From: Fredinandcohnia onubensis
Lineage (GTDB): Bacteria > Bacillota > Bacilli > Bacillales > Bacillaceae_L
Reading direction: 5' to 3'
Assembly (NCBI RefSeq): GCF_031181385.1
Contig: NZ_JAPSKV010000004.1
Span: 186,001-250,000, forward strand
DNA length: 64,000 bases
This document shows positions 9,131 through 21,014 of the stretch, in pieces. The notes under the pieces were generated by a model. The model saw only the letters and a list, made by a program, of their open reading frames with translations. It was not told the origin of the DNA and made no database searches. Each line of letters begins with the position of its first letter. Within the stretch, counting starts at the first letter, position 1. Made by a program: the position numbers and the translations under genes.

Positions 9131-9217
9131 GTTTTATAAAATAAAAGAGTATGTACTCGATTTTACATTAATGGAAAAATATTGAAGGTGTTTTTGGGAT
9201 TTTACAAAAGTTAGAGG

Positions 9218-9587
9218 TTAATCATACCCTCACGCAAAGGCCTTCGTTCAAGTGAGGGTAAGGAAAGATGTTAATCGTACCCTCAGGCGAAGGTCCGCGT
9301 CCAAGTGAGGGTAAGGAAAGAGGATAATCGTATCCTCACGCAAAGTTCCGAGCCCAAATGAGGGTACGGAAAAAGGATAATCGTACCCTCACACAAAGAT
9401 CTGCGTACAAGTGAGGGTAAGAAAAAAGGATAATCGTACCCTCACAAAAAGGCCCACGTCCAAGTGAGGGTAGGGAAAGAGGTTAATAGTACCCTCACAC
9501 AAAAGCCAGCGTCCAAGTGAGGGTAAGGAAATGGCTAATCGTACCCTCACGCATCCAACTAACTCATAAGTGAGGGTAAGTAAAATC
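9218..9587. repeat. Array of seven 53-bp tandem repeats, each palindromic
   Basis: Seven units start at 9218, 9271, 9324, 9377, 9430, 9483 and 9535. The period is exactly 53 bp except for one deleted base in unit 6. Each unit contains the inverted arms TACCCTCAC and GTGAGGGTA, about 18 bases apart. The bases between the arms vary by point changes but stay related (ending CGTCCAA or similar in most units). Outside the arms the units share AAGGAAAGAGG and TAATCG. The period is not a multiple of three, so the array cannot encode a protein repeat. The last unit is the most diverged inside its loop. No gene is visible between murI and the NERD gene apart from this array. Confidence 0.95.
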
Positions 9588-9702
9588 TTAAATACCTTTA
9601 AGCATAATCAAAAAAACGAATAAGCTTTAAGAAAAGAAAATTTAAAAATGAAAGTCAATCCCCATCCACAAAATTACTATTTAAAATAGAATTTTAATAA
9701 CG

Positions 9703-10614
9703 CTACTCATAAAAAGATGATCTTCCAAACCGGATTAGTTTGTACCTTTTTGAAAGTATATTCCTGATTGTCTTTTTGCTTTTAATTAACTGACACCACT
9801 CAAATATTGTACTAACTGTAATCTTCATATCAGGAAAAAGATGCCCGAATTCCTCAATACTTCTAATAATAGCCGTTTCCTTATCTTCCCATTTGTTGCA
9901 ATTAGGACATTTTAATTTATGTTGATTCCCAACCTCCATAAACCCATTCCAACACTCTCCACACAATATCCCTTTTTTCAGCTCATCAAAAGTATAGTTT
10001 GGTAGCAATGAGAAAGGTGACTTTTTAATATGTAATGAAAGCAACTTTTTTGCTAACGTATGATGTGTATTAGAAATTTTTGATGGCTGTGCATTCAAGG
10101 AGCGTATAAAACGATTAAGTAGAGGCTGAATTACAATTGGTAGATTTGGTGGAACTTCGTAGAGGTAGAATTCGGGATTTATAAATATGAGGTGGCCTTC
10201 GACGGTGAGGTTGGAACAGAGTTGTTGGAGTAATTGTCTAAGCAGAGACGTACTTCGGGATAGCTGTAGAAGGGGATTCCTGATCTCTTTCCCAGTTGAT
10301 AAGCTTTTCCATTGGTCTCCTTTTACTATGTAATCACCTTCAAAGTTTTTTACTTCGAATATGTGAATCTTGGGTGGGGAAATAAGTAGTGAATCAATTT
10401 GAAAATGAGTGCTGTTCGTTTCTAGAAGCAAGTCGTTGATGGTGAGGGAATCAAGTGATAGACTTTCCATACGCTGGTCAAACATTGTTTCTCCAATGAA
10501 ACCTTTTTCGAGCGTAATGATTTGATTCTCAATTTTTTCAGGAACTTTCTTTCGTGCTCGGTTAGACTTTAGGAGCTGTAATTCAAGGGGTTCAGTACGT
10601 TTTTTAATAATCAA
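9703..10614 (-). CDS. NERD-domain (nuclease-related) protein with zinc ribbon
   Basis: A 303-residue protein. Residues ~30-145 form a NERD domain: EKGFIGETMFDQ, IDSLLISPPKIHIFEVKNFEGDYI with a (E/D)xK-type core, and NPLLQLSRS. Residues ~205-240 hold a CxxC...CxxC zinc ribbon (LCGECW...LKCPNCNKW). The C-terminus looks like a small helical, possibly DNA-binding, module. NERD proteins are widespread in Bacillaceae and presumed nuclease-like, but their function is unproven. I choose the TTG at 10614 because AAGGAA lies at good spacing and the resulting MIIKKRTEPLELQLL matches the family's usual N-terminus; GTG at 10623 is too close to that site. It is absent from this position in B. subtilis and lies on the opposite strand to its neighbours. 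Confidence 0.85.
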   Translation of the reverse strand: MIIKKRTEPLELQLLKSNRARKKVPEKIENQIITLEKGFIGETMFDQRMESLSLDSLTINDLLLETNSTHFQIDSLLISPPKIHIFEVKNFEGDYIVKGDQWKSLSTGKEIRNPLLQLSRSTSLLRQLLQQLCSNLTVEGHLIFINPEFYLYEVPPNLPIVIQPLLNRFIRSLNAQPSKISNTHHTLAKKLLSLHIKKSPFSLLPNYTFDELKKGILCGECWNGFMEVGNQHKLKCPNCNKWEDKETAIIRSIEEFGHLFPDMKITVSTIFEWCQLIKSKKTIRNILSKRYKLIRFGRSSFYE

Positions 10615-10778
10615 ACACAACACTTCCTTTCGAAAAAATTAAATCTTTCCCCATTATTTTACAATCTATTTCCTTCTAAAATCAAAACATTTTGTCCATT
10701 TTTTTCATGAAAAAGCGGTCTAAATTGAATAGAGGGCTCGTATACATAGTAGTACAAACTGCCTTAGGAGGGAAAAGA

Positions 10779-11849
10779 ATGCGTAAAATAACTAAATCTG
10801 CAATAGCTGCAACAGTTGTTACATCTACAGTTCTACTTTCAGGATGTGGCTTATTTGGTGGAGAGGAAGAAGTTAAACAAATGGATCCACCTAAAAACGA
10901 AGCGGTGGATGAGACAGTAGCAAAGGGGGAAAATTCAGAAACTGAAGCTACCGAGGCTACTGACCAAGAGGAAGCTACAACTGAAACAGTAAAACGAGAC
11001 CTGTATCTGATTGATAATAGTGGTCTAGTAGTACCATATACTGTAGATCTTCCGAAGACAGATGCTGCGGCGAGACAAGTCCTTGAATACCTAGTAGCGG
11101 GTGGTCCGTTAAATGAAATTCTACCAGATGGTTTTAGAGCGGTTATTCCACAGGATACAGTTGTGGATGTGAAATTGGAGGATGGCACGATCACTGCTGA
11201 CTTCTCGAAGGAATTTGGCACATATAATCCTGAGGATGAAGCAAAAATCTTACAAGCCATTACTTGGACATTAACCCAATTTGATAATGTAAATAACGTT
11301 GTTATTAGCGTAAATGGATATAAATTAGATGAAATGCCTGTTAATAGTACTCCAATTCCAACGGATTTAAGTAGAGCGGATGGGATTAACATTGATAACA
11401 GCGGTGTAGTAGATATTACAAATAGCCGTCCTGTGACACTCTATTTCTATGTGCAAAATGAAGACGCCGAGTACTATGTACCTGTAACGAAGCGTGTTGA
11501 AAATACTGGAGATGACAGGGTTTCTGCAGTGGTTAATGCACTAATTGACGGACCTAATATGTCTTCGAATTTAATAAGCGAAATTCATCAAGATGTAAAA
11601 CTACTAGGTGCGAAAGTGGAAGATGGCAATGTTACTCTAGATTTTAATGAAGCTATCTTTGGTAGCTTTAACGAGAAAATGATCTCTAAGCATGTTATTA
11701 ACTCATTAGTATTATCTCTAACTGAGCAGCCTGAAGTGAAAAGTGTTGCTATCACGGTAAATGGAAGTGAAGATGTTGTTACTGAGGATGGGAAATCCCT
11801 AACTAAACCAGTAACACGTCCAGCAAATGTGAATACAGGTAGTTTCTAA
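10779..11849 (+). CDS. gerM: Sporulation/germination lipoprotein GerM
   Basis: A 356-residue lipoprotein with a signal peptide ending in the lipobox LLSGC (about residues 19-23), an acidic Glu/Thr-rich linker, and two GerMN domains (about 85-205 and 225-345). Each GerMN domain contains a V...G...DFS/DFN-type core (ADFSKEF and LDFNEAIFG). In B. subtilis GerM is needed for engulfment-stage SpoIIQ/SpoIIIA complex localisation and for normal spores and germination. The ATG at 10779 follows AGGAGGG; an upstream in-frame ATG lacks a ribosome site and would bury the signal peptide. The position between the murI and rph regions is conserved. Confidence 0.93.
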   Translation: MRKITKSAIAATVVTSTVLLSGCGLFGGEEEVKQMDPPKNEAVDETVAKGENSETEATEATDQEEATTETVKRDLYLIDNSGLVVPYTVDLPKTDAAARQVLEYLVAGGPLNEILPDGFRAVIPQDTVVDVKLEDGTITADFSKEFGTYNPEDEAKILQAITWTLTQFDNVNNVVISVNGYKLDEMPVNSTPIPTDLSRADGINIDNSGVVDITNSRPVTLYFYVQNEDAEYYVPVTKRVENTGDDRVSAVVNALIDGPNMSSNLISEIHQDVKLLGAKVEDGNVTLDFNEAIFGSFNEKMISKHVINSLVLSLTEQPEVKSVAITVNGSEDVVTEDGKSLTKPVTRPANVNTGSF

Positions 11850-11859
11850 AAAGAGTAGG

Positions 11860-11886
11860 GGTGTGGACTTTGTTCACACCTTTTTC
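11860..11886 (+). terminator. Terminator of gerM
   Basis: Stem GGTGTGGA/TTCACACC with a five-base loop, then TTTTT, 10 bases after the gerM stop. Confidence 0.8.
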
Positions 11887-11915
11887 TTTTGGAAGACGAT
11901 AGAAAAACAAAATTT

Positions 11916-11924
11916 TGCTATACT
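11916..11924 (+). promoter_or_regulatory. Possible extended -10 promoter of rph operon
   Basis: TGCTATACT matches an extended -10 element (TGN-TATACT) 65 bases before rph. No clear -35 is visible. Confidence 0.4.
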
Positions 11925-11988
11925 ATATAAAGGATGGTGGGCAGTGTTTAGCCTACTTTTTAAAGGACAGACAGGAGGTTTTTAGTTT

Positions 11989-12738
11989 TTGAGAGTTGAT
12001 GGACGATTACATAATCAGTTACGGCCGATTCAGTTTGAAGTGAATTATATCAAGCACCCTGAGGGATCGGTTTTAATTACGATTGGAGATACGAAGGTTA
12101 TTTGTAATGCGAGTATCGATGATAGGGTACCTCCTTTTATGAGGGGATCTGGTAAAGGCTGGATTACTGCAGAATACTCAATGCTTCCGAGAGCGACTGA
12201 GCAGCGGAATATAAGAGAATCCACTAAAGGAAAAATCTCCGGAAGAACGATGGAAATTCAGCGTTTAATTGGGCGTGCTTTACGATCTGTTGTTAATCTT
12301 GAGGAGCTAGGTGAAAAAACCATTTGGATTGATTGTGACGTCATTCAGGCGGATGGTGGTACAAGGACAGCCTCGATAACGGGCGCTTTTGTGGCGATGG
12401 TTCTGGCAATACATAAAATCTATCAAGGTAAAAGGATGAGTACATTTCCCATCACAGACTTTTTAGCAGCTATTTCAGTGGGAATTGATCATGAAAAAGG
12501 GGAAATCCTGGATTTAAATTATATAGAGGATTCGGCTGCAAATGTTGATATGAATGTTGTGATGACTGGAGCGCGAGAGTTTGTTGAGCTTCAAGGAACG
12601 GGGGAAGAATCGTCCTTTTCACGACAGCAGTTGCAAGCATTATTAGAATTAGCCGAAAAAGGGATTACCGAGTTGATACAGGCCCAGAGAGCTGCATTAG
12701 GAGATTTAGTAGACTTAATTGGAAAGAAGGACTCTTAA
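11989..12738 (+). CDS. rph: Ribonuclease PH
   Basis: A phosphorolytic 3'-5' exoribonuclease that trims tRNA 3' ends. The sequence is highly typical: MRVDGR start, [34 protein letters not shown], the signature near [19 protein letters not shown], and DLNYIEDS. The 249-residue length is close to the family's 245. The start is TTG with ACAGGAGGT upstream; the family N-terminus confirms it. It leads a tight operon with rdgB (next start one base after the stop) and ysnB. Confidence 0.96.
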   Translation: MRVDGRLHNQLRPIQFEVNYIKHPEGSVLITIGDTKVICNASIDDRVPPFMRGSGKGWITAEYSMLPRATEQRNIRESTKGKISGRTMEIQRLIGRALRSVVNLEELGEKTIWIDCDVIQADGGTRTASITGAFVAMVLAIHKIYQGKRMSTFPITDFLAAISVGIDHEKGEILDLNYIEDSAANVDMNVVMTGAREFVELQGTGEESSFSRQQLQALLELAEKGITELIQAQRAALGDLVDLIGKKDS

Positions 12739-12739
12739 C

Positions 12740-13345
12740 GTGAAGGAAATCATGATTGCTACTAAAAATAAAGGGAAAGTAAAGGAATTTAGAGATTTAT
12801 TTGCAAGCAAAGGTATAGACGTAAAATCATTGGTCGACTATCCAAATATAGAGGATATTGAAGAAACTGGCATAACCTTTGCAGAAAATGCCCAAATAAA
12901 AGCAGAAGCTATCGCAAAAAAGCTCCACATACCTGTTATAGCAGATGATTCTGGACTTGCAATTGACTATTTAGAGGGCAGACCAGGCGTCTATTCAGCT
13001 AGATACGCTGGTGAGCATAAAAATGATATGGATAACCTTAATAAAGTATTAGAAGAATTAAAAGGAGTACCCGATGAAAAAAGAACGGCTAGATTCCATT
13101 GTGCACTTGCTTTAGCAATTCCTGGAGAAAAAACGGAAATTGTAGAGGCAACCTGTGAGGGTGTTATTACGGATAAGCCTGTTGGGGAAAATGGATTTGG
13201 CTATGACCCAATCTTTTTTGTGCCTGTTAAGGGTAAAACAATGGCTGAATTATCAAAAGATGAGAAAAACCTAATCAGCCATCGTGGGAATGCACTTAGA
13301 AAGCTAGACGAGCTTTTAAAAGATCATGAGGAGTTTCAAAGATGA
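12740..13345 (+). CDS. rdgB: Non-canonical purine NTP pyrophosphatase (ITP/XTP)
   Basis: It hydrolyses ITP, dITP and XTP to monophosphates, keeping deaminated purines out of nucleic acids. Ham1/RdgB family motifs are present: MIATKNKGKVKEF, TGITFAENAQIKA, VIADDSGLAIDYLEGRPGVYSARYAG and GENGFGYDPIFF...SHRGNALRK. The called start is GTG at 12740 (201 residues, MKEIMIATKN), matching the usual family beginning and preceded by AAGAAGGA within the rph 3' end. The gene corresponds to ysnA in B. subtilis, overlaps ysnB by four bases and is thus translationally coupled. Confidence 0.94.
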   Translation: MKEIMIATKNKGKVKEFRDLFASKGIDVKSLVDYPNIEDIEETGITFAENAQIKAEAIAKKLHIPVIADDSGLAIDYLEGRPGVYSARYAGEHKNDMDNLNKVLEELKGVPDEKRTARFHCALALAIPGEKTEIVEATCEGVITDKPVGENGFGYDPIFFVPVKGKTMAELSKDEKNLISHRGNALRKLDELLKDHEEFQR

Positions 13346-13851
13346 AGGTATTAATTCTGAGTGACAGTCATGGATTAACAAAGGAATTACTCGACATTAA
13401 GGAGCGGCATAAGAATGATGTTGAATTTATGCTTCATCTCGGGGATTCTGAGTTGTCATCTCAATCAGAAGAAATGAGTGGATTTTCAGTAGTCAGAGGA
13501 AATTGTGATTTTGACTCTAACTACCCGAATGAGATGATTGTTCTTTTAAATGGGCTAAAGGTATATTTGACACATGGTCATTTATATAATGTAAAAATGT
13601 CATTAATGAATCTATCCTATCGTGCTAGAGAAGTCGGAGCATCTATTGTTTGTTTCGGACATTCACATATTGCGGGGGCTGAATTAATTGAAGATGTTTT
13701 ATTTATTAATCCAGGTAGTTTCCGTTTGCCAAGAATGCGCAAGGAAAGAACTTATGTAATATTAGAGGTTGATAATAATCAAGCTGATGTTGTTTTTTAC
13801 GATAGTGAAGGAAATGTTGTTGAGGAGTTATCAACCAAGGTAAACTTATGA
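13342..13851 (+). CDS. ysnB: YfcE-type metallophosphoesterase YsnB
   Basis: A 169-residue calcineurin-like phosphoesterase. The metal-binding motifs are in order: ILSDSHG (DxH, residues 5-11), HLGDSE (GD), RGNCD (GNCD), and the C-terminal THGH and GHSH clusters. YfcE relatives are metal-dependent phosphodiesterases, but the physiological substrate is unknown. The ATG overlaps the rdgB stop (ATGA). It is the last gene of the rph operon and ends at a strong terminator. Confidence 0.93.
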   Translation: MKVLILSDSHGLTKELLDIKERHKNDVEFMLHLGDSELSSQSEEMSGFSVVRGNCDFDSNYPNEMIVLLNGLKVYLTHGHLYNVKMSLMNLSYRAREVGASIVCFGHSHIAGAELIEDVLFINPGSFRLPRMRKERTYVILEVDNNQADVVFYDSEGNVVEELSTKVNL

Positions 13852-13863
13852 TACAATAGCGTA

Positions 13864-13886
13864 GGGAGTAAAAAAACTCCCTTTTT
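13864..13886 (+). terminator. Terminator of rph-rdgB-ysnB
   Basis: GGGAG/CTCCC stem followed by TTTTT, 12 bases after the ysnB stop. Confidence 0.75.
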
Positions 13887-13907
13887 AAATTTTTTCTTCG
13901 AAATGTG

Positions 13908-13936
13908 TTGACATCTGATTCCTATCTGACTATAAT
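13908..13936 (+). promoter_or_regulatory. Consensus sigma-A promoter of tRNA-Arg
   Basis: TTGACA (13908-13913), a 17-bp spacer and TATAAT (13931-13936) match the consensus perfectly, as expected for a stable RNA gene. The tRNA begins 39 bases after the -10. Confidence 0.9.
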
Positions 13937-13975
13937 AAAAAATGTCGCTAATAACTTAGCGGAAAAATTTAAAAT

Positions 13976-14052
<77 letters not shown>

Positions 14053-14072
14053 TTTTACATAATCAATCACAA

Positions 14073-14110
14073 ACACTTCTTTTCATGTAAATGAATTGAA
14101 GTGTTTTTTT
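14073..14110 (+). terminator. Terminator of tRNA-Arg
   Basis: ACACTTC/GAAGTGT arms, with additional inner pairing of TTCAT/ATGAA, are followed by seven T residues. Confidence 0.8.
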
Positions 14111-14338
14111 ATTTGTCCAATGGACCTAGATACGAACAAAATTTAAGTAATTCCTTCGATCAGTTATTGAAGATTGACCTTGAAAGATTCCTACTTATTC
14201 CACGCCTGAATCAATAATTTTCAGTCACAAAAATTTCAACGAATTCTTTCAATTCTAAAAACCGCGTCATTTCTAAGTTGTAAGCGGATTCAGTTAATTT
14301 TTCAAATCAAAATAATCTAACAATTCTTTAAAATGGTG
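14111..14338. other. AT-rich intergenic stretch upstream of the ilv-leu promoter
   Basis: No gene is visible. An AATTTTCAG half (14216-14224) resembles one side of the CodY motif AATTTTCWGAAAATT, but the second half is poorly matched (about 10 of 15 positions). In B. subtilis the ilv-leu promoter is controlled by CodY, TnrA and CcpA, so sites are expected in this region. I cannot assign any firmly by eye. Confidence 0.3.
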
Positions 14339-14367
14339 TTGACTCCGATAAAAAATGGGCGTAATAT
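14339..14367 (+). promoter_or_regulatory. Sigma-A promoter of the ilv-leu operon
   Basis: TTGACT (14339-14344) and TAATAT (14362-14367) are spaced by 17 bp. The transcript would have a leader of about 570 bases including the T-box. A core resembling a CcpA site (AAAGCGTTTA, 14523-14532) lies downstream, but the outer TG/CA of the consensus is missing. Confidence 0.55.
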
Positions 14368-14604
14368 AGGCTCTAATATCAAATATTTTCTACCAAAAAA
14401 GAAAATGAATAAGTGAATTGACAACTTAGAAAAGTCCTATCATAACTAACCCAACCTTTTACTAAAAAGGTGGATGGTCATGGATTTGGATTATTTTTTG
14501 AACCTAAGTTTTCAATCGTGTAAAGCGTTTATGTTTTTAGGTATTAAAGAGGTACCTAGGGCATAAAGCTAATAGAAATGTAACTTGAAAATATTGAATA
14601 TTCA

Positions 14605-14905
14605 TAAACGTTGAAGAGGATAAGTAGTCTAACGTAAAGATATCAACAGAGAGCCGGTATTGCTGGAAGCCGGTGTTATCCCGTTGGATGAACTCACCTC
14701 AGAGTGTTAGCTTGAAACATTTGTAGTAGAGCTAACCGGGTGTTTGGTAACAGCTCACCCGTTATCAAAATGAACAACAATAGTTGTTCCTGAGGTGGTC
14801 TTTTAGATCGCGAACAAGGGTGGTACCGTGGAAAGTAATAAATGCCTTTTCACCCCTTCGACCAAGAAATTGGTCTAGTGGGTGGATTGGCATTTTATTT
14901 TTTTA
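14605..14905 (+). promoter_or_regulatory. Leucine T-box leader of ilv-leu operon
   Basis: The conserved T-box AACAAGGGTGGTACCGTGGA lies at 14813-14832. Upstream, stem I has the AGAGGATAAGTAG bulge motif (14614-14626) and distal AGAGAG-type elements. The specifier loop GAACTCAC places codon CTC (Leu) at 14693-14695. A terminator hairpin (arms starting AATGCC at 14841 and GGCATT at 14889) with a T run follows. Binding of uncharged tRNA-Leu(GAG) should favour antitermination, so the operon responds to leucine starvation. Confidence 0.95.
14841..14905 (+). terminator. T-box-controlled terminator before ilvB
   Basis: A long stem (AATGCC...CACCCC with GGGTG...GGCATT, and an inner GACCAA/TTGGTC) ends in a T-rich tract 40 bases before ilvB. 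It is mutually exclusive with the antiterminator formed by the T-box bulge. Confidence 0.85.
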
Positions 14906-14944
14906 GGGAAAATTATTTATTTTAAGGAAGGGATGTAAGAAAAA

Positions 14945-16663
14945 ATGGGCGTAAATGCAAAAGTGGAAGAACAAACTAAAGCTTCTACAAAAATGAATGG
15001 ATCCCGTATGCTAATCGAAGCATTGAAAAGGGAAAACGTAGAAGTCATTTTTGGATATCCTGGCGGTGCTGTACTAAATATTTATGATAGTTTATATGAC
15101 TCAGGTATTTTTCATGTATTAACTAGACATGAACAAGGTGGTATTCATGCAGCTGAAGGCTATGCGAGAATTTCAGGAAAACCAGGTGTCGTCATTGCAA
15201 CTTCTGGACCGGGTGCAACAAATATTGTGACGGGATTAGCAGACGCGATGATTGATTCAATTCCACTTGTTGTATTTACAGGTCAGGTTGCTTCATCAGT
15301 AATTGGTTCCGATGCTTTCCAGGAAGCGGATGTTCTTGGAATCACAATGCCAATTACAAAACATAGTTACCAGGTAAGGGATGTAAAAGACTTACCAAAA
15401 ATAATTAAAGAAGCATTTTATATTGCTACTTCTGGAAGACCAGGACCTGTATTAATTGATATTCCAAAAGACATGACAGCAAATGAAGCGATATTTGATT
15501 ATGATCAAGAAATTCAGTTGCCAGGTTATCAGCCGACAATTCACCCAAATCATCTGCAAATTCGTAAGCTAGTTGAAGCAGTTAGTCAAGCGAAAAAACC
15601 GGTTATTCTAGCTGGTGCTGGGGTTATACATGCAAAAGCAGCAGACGAATTAAGAGAATATGTTGAACAACAAAATATCCCTTTAGCACATACACTTTTA
15701 GGTTTAGGTGGATTTCCTGCTAATCATCCATTATATCTAGGCATGGCGGGAATGCATGGAACATACTCAGCGAATATGGCTTTACATGAATGTGATCTAT
15801 TAATCAGTATTGGAGCCAGATTCGATGACCGGGTAACTGGAAACCTAGAACACTTTGCTCCAAATGCGATAGTCGCACATATTGATATTGATCCTGCTGA
15901 GATCGGGAAAAACGTACCTACTAAGATTCCTGTGGTAGGCGATGCAAAAGAGGTTCTTAAAGCTCTAGTTCACCAAGATGGTAAACCTGGAGATTCCGGA
16001 GAGTGGAGAGAAAAACTAGCTGGATGGAAAGAAGAATATCCACTTGTTTATAAACCATCAGAAGATGAACTAAAACCACAAAAATTGATAGAACTTATTT
16101 ATAAATATACAGATGGGGAAGCAATTGTTACAACTGACGTTGGCCAGCATCAAATGTGGGCTGCACAATACTATCAGTTTACAAAACCAAATCGTTGGGT
16201 AACATCAGGCGGACTTGGAACAATGGGCTTTGGCTTACCATCAAGTATTGGAGCACAGTTAGCTGAAAAGTCTTCAACTGTGGTTGCGATACTAGGAGAT
16301 GGTGGATTCCAAATGACTTCTCAAGAACTTTCAGTCATTCATGAATTAAATCTACCAATCAAAATCATCATTCTTAACAACAAAGCTTTAGGAATGGTTC
16401 GACAATGGCAACAACTCTTCTATAAAGAGAGATACTCACATTCCTTGATTCCTAATCAGCCAGATTTTATGAAACTAGCGGATGCATATGGAATAAAAGG
16501 TTTGAGAGCTACAAATGAACAAGAAGCAGAACAAGTGTTAAAAGAAGCACTTGAATACGAGGGACCCGTTCTTATGGACTTTAATGTGACGCCTTTCGAG
16601 AATGTATACCCAATGGTAGCTTCAGGAAAGGGTCATCATGAAATGGTAGGTGTTAAGCTGTGA
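14945..16663 (+). CDS. ilvB: Acetolactate synthase, large (catalytic) subunit
   Basis: A ThDP-dependent enzyme that condenses pyruvate to acetolactate (or with 2-oxobutyrate), the first common step of valine, leucine and isoleucine synthesis. The N-terminal ThDP domain carries the catalytic Glu in TRHEQGG. The central domain has FAD-binding type segments, and the C-terminal ThDP/Mg motif begins [12 protein letters not shown] (about residue 453) and ends near NN. The 572-residue length is standard. AAGGAAGGG precedes the ATG. It is the first gene of the operon and overlaps ilvH by four bases. Confidence 0.97.
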   Translation: MGVNAKVEEQTKASTKMNGSRMLIEALKRENVEVIFGYPGGAVLNIYDSLYDSGIFHVLTRHEQGGIHAAEGYARISGKPGVVIATSGPGATNIVTGLADAMIDSIPLVVFTGQVASSVIGSDAFQEADVLGITMPITKHSYQVRDVKDLPKIIKEAFYIATSGRPGPVLIDIPKDMTANEAIFDYDQEIQLPGYQPTIHPNHLQIRKLVEAVSQAKKPVILAGAGVIHAKAADELREYVEQQNIPLAHTLLGLGGFPANHPLYLGMAGMHGTYSANMALHECDLLISIGARFDDRVTGNLEHFAPNAIVAHIDIDPAEIGKNVPTKIPVVGDAKEVLKALVHQDGKPGDSGEWREKLAGWKEEYPLVYKPSEDELKPQKLIELIYKYTDGEAIVTTDVGQHQMWAAQYYQFTKPNRWVTSGGLGTMGFGLPSSIGAQLAEKSSTVVAILGDGGFQMTSQELSVIHELNLPIKIIILNNKALGMVRQWQQLFYKERYSHSLIPNQPDFMKLADAYGIKGLRATNEQEAEQVLKEALEYEGPVLMDFNVTPFENVYPMVASGKGHHEMVGVKL

Positions 16664-17178
16664 AAAGAATCATCACATTACTAGTAAATAACCGCGCTGG
16701 TGTCCTTAACCGAATCACTGGCCTGTTAACAAAACGTCACTACAATATTGAAAGCATCACAGTGGGACATTCCGAAACAGAAGGACTCTCACGAATGACA
16801 TTTGTAATTCATCTCGATGAAGAAACAGTTGTTGAACAAATTACAAAACAGCTAAACAAACAAATTGATGTTATAAAGGTCGTGGATATTACGAATCAAG
16901 CCATTGTGGCTAGGGAGCTTGCTCTCATTAAAGTAGCATCAAGTCCATCAAATAGAAATGAGATTTATAGCTTAATAGATCCTTTCCGTGCATCCATCAT
17001 AGATGTTAGTAAGGAAAGCCTGGTTATCCAAGTTACAGGAGAATCAGAAAAGGTTGAAGCTTTAATTGACCTTTTAAAGCCATACGGTATTAAAGAAGTT
17101 GCCCGTACAGGCACAACTGCTTTCACAAGAGGTAACCAAAAAACAGCTTCAAGTCCAAAAAATATTTCTATTGTTTAA
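16660..17178 (+). CDS. ilvH: Acetolactate synthase, small regulatory subunit
   Basis: It activates IlvB and confers valine feedback inhibition. An N-terminal ACT domain (residues 1-75, [21 protein letters not shown]...[11 protein letters not shown]) is followed by the C-terminal ALS-small domain. The 172 residues agree with the family. The start is GTG overlapping the ilvB stop (GTGA), so the two subunits are translationally coupled. The B. subtilis gene is also called ilvN. Confidence 0.96.
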   Translation: MKRIITLLVNNRAGVLNRITGLLTKRHYNIESITVGHSETEGLSRMTFVIHLDEETVVEQITKQLNKQIDVIKVVDITNQAIVARELALIKVASSPSNRNEIYSLIDPFRASIIDVSKESLVIQVTGESEKVEALIDLLKPYGIKEVARTGTTAFTRGNQKTASSPKNISIV

Positions 17179-17237
17179 ATACGTTTCATCAACTTAAGGG
17201 TTTAAACACATTACCATATATAACTTAATTCTAATAA

Positions 17238-19812
<2,575 letters not shown>

Positions 19813-19865
19813 ACCTTTAAATTTACTATTTTCAGTGTAGATAAGATATAAGAGGAGGAGTCAAT

Positions 19866-20978
19866 ATGAAGAAGAGTATTGCCGTACTTCGTGGAGATGG
19901 CGTTGGCAAAGAAGTGACTAAAGGGGCAATCGAAGTGTTGAAGGCTGTCGCCGGACAATACAATCATGAGTTTACATTTCAACACGCTTTAATAGGTGGC
20001 TCAGCAATAGACGCTGAAGGCACTCCTCTTCCGGCGGAAACACTGGAAGTATGTAAACAAAGTGATGCTGTATTGCTAGGGGCTGTAGGAGGTCCGAAGT
20101 GGGACTCAAACCCTCCACATTTACGTCCTGAAAAAGGATTATTACAAATTCGAAAAGCCTTAAACTTGTATGCTAACGTAAGACCGGTAACTTGTTTTAA
20201 TAGCTTACTAGACGCTTCTCCACTAAAACAAGAAGTGATTGAAAATGCGGATTTTGTAATCGTCAGAGAGCTTACGGGTGGTCTTTACTTTGGAAAGCCA
20301 AGTGGAAGAAAGATTGAAGATGGCGAAGAAGCAGCTGTTGATACCCTTTCCTACAAACGCTCTGAAATGAAGAGAATCATTGAAAAAGCATTTGAAATGG
20401 CTATGACAAGAAAGAAGAAAGTCACATCTGTAGACAAAGCTAATGTCTTGGAATCTAGCAGAATGTGGCGTGAGGTTGCTGAAGAAGTAGCTGCTTCTTA
20501 TCCAGAGGTTAAATTAGAGCATATGCTAGTGGATAACGCAGCAATGCAGCTAATCCGAAACCCTAGACAATTTGATGTAGTCGTTACTGAGAATATGTTT
20601 GGAGATATTTTAAGTGATGAAGCGTCGATGTTAACAGGATCACTTGGCATGCTTCCTTCAGCAAGTTTATCGACGGATGGACCGAGTCTTTTTGAACCAA
20701 TCCATGGTTCTGCACCAGATATCGCTGGTAAGGATATCGCAAATCCAATTGCAACCATATTATCTGCTGCTATGCTTTTACGCTTATCCTTCGGATTAGA
20801 AGAAGAGGCAAAAGCAATAGAAAAAGCCGTAGATGATGTATTAGCTGCTGGTTACCGAACTGCAGATGTCGTTCAACCACAAGGTAAAGCAATTTCAACA
20901 ACAGAGATGGTGGAAAAGATTAAAGAGGCCTTAGTTGAGGACGGGGCGATTTCAAATATTATGTCTTGCTATGCATAG
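19866..20978 (+). CDS. leuB: 3-isopropylmalate dehydrogenase
   Basis: It oxidatively decarboxylates 3-isopropylmalate using NAD+. The family motifs RGDGVGKEVT, ELTGGLYFGKPSGR and the signature NMFGDILSDEASMLTGSLGMLPSASL are present, with the nucleotide-binding segment EPIHGSAPDIAGKDIANP. The 370-residue length is standard. AGAGGAGGAG precedes the ATG. A 97-base gap with a perfect palindrome separates it from leuC. Confidence 0.97.
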   Translation: MKKSIAVLRGDGVGKEVTKGAIEVLKAVAGQYNHEFTFQHALIGGSAIDAEGTPLPAETLEVCKQSDAVLLGAVGGPKWDSNPPHLRPEKGLLQIRKALNLYANVRPVTCFNSLLDASPLKQEVIENADFVIVRELTGGLYFGKPSGRKIEDGEEAAVDTLSYKRSEMKRIIEKAFEMAMTRKKKVTSVDKANVLESSRMWREVAEEVAASYPEVKLEHMLVDNAAMQLIRNPRQFDVVVTENMFGDILSDEASMLTGSLGMLPSASLSTDGPSLFEPIHGSAPDIAGKDIANPIATILSAAMLLRLSFGLEEEAKAIEKAVDDVLAAGYRTADVVQPQGKAISTTEMVEKIKEALVEDGAISNIMSCYA

Positions 20979-21014
20979 ATAAAATGTATCAAATGCAAAG
21001 CTAGACCCACTGAT

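Noticed and set aside
9218-9587. CRISPR array
   Set aside because: The repeats have palindromic ends and regular spacing, but the intervening ~18-base segments are clearly related to one another and too short for spacers, and no cas genes are present in the window.
9218-9587. Repeat-containing protein gene in the 53-bp array
   Set aside because: A 53-base period changes frame with every unit, and no ribosome site or continuous frame is present.
14523-14536. CcpA (cre) site in the ilv-leu leader
   Set aside because: Only the core AAAGCGTTTA is present; the flanking TG and CA of the consensus are missing, so it was not listed as a feature.
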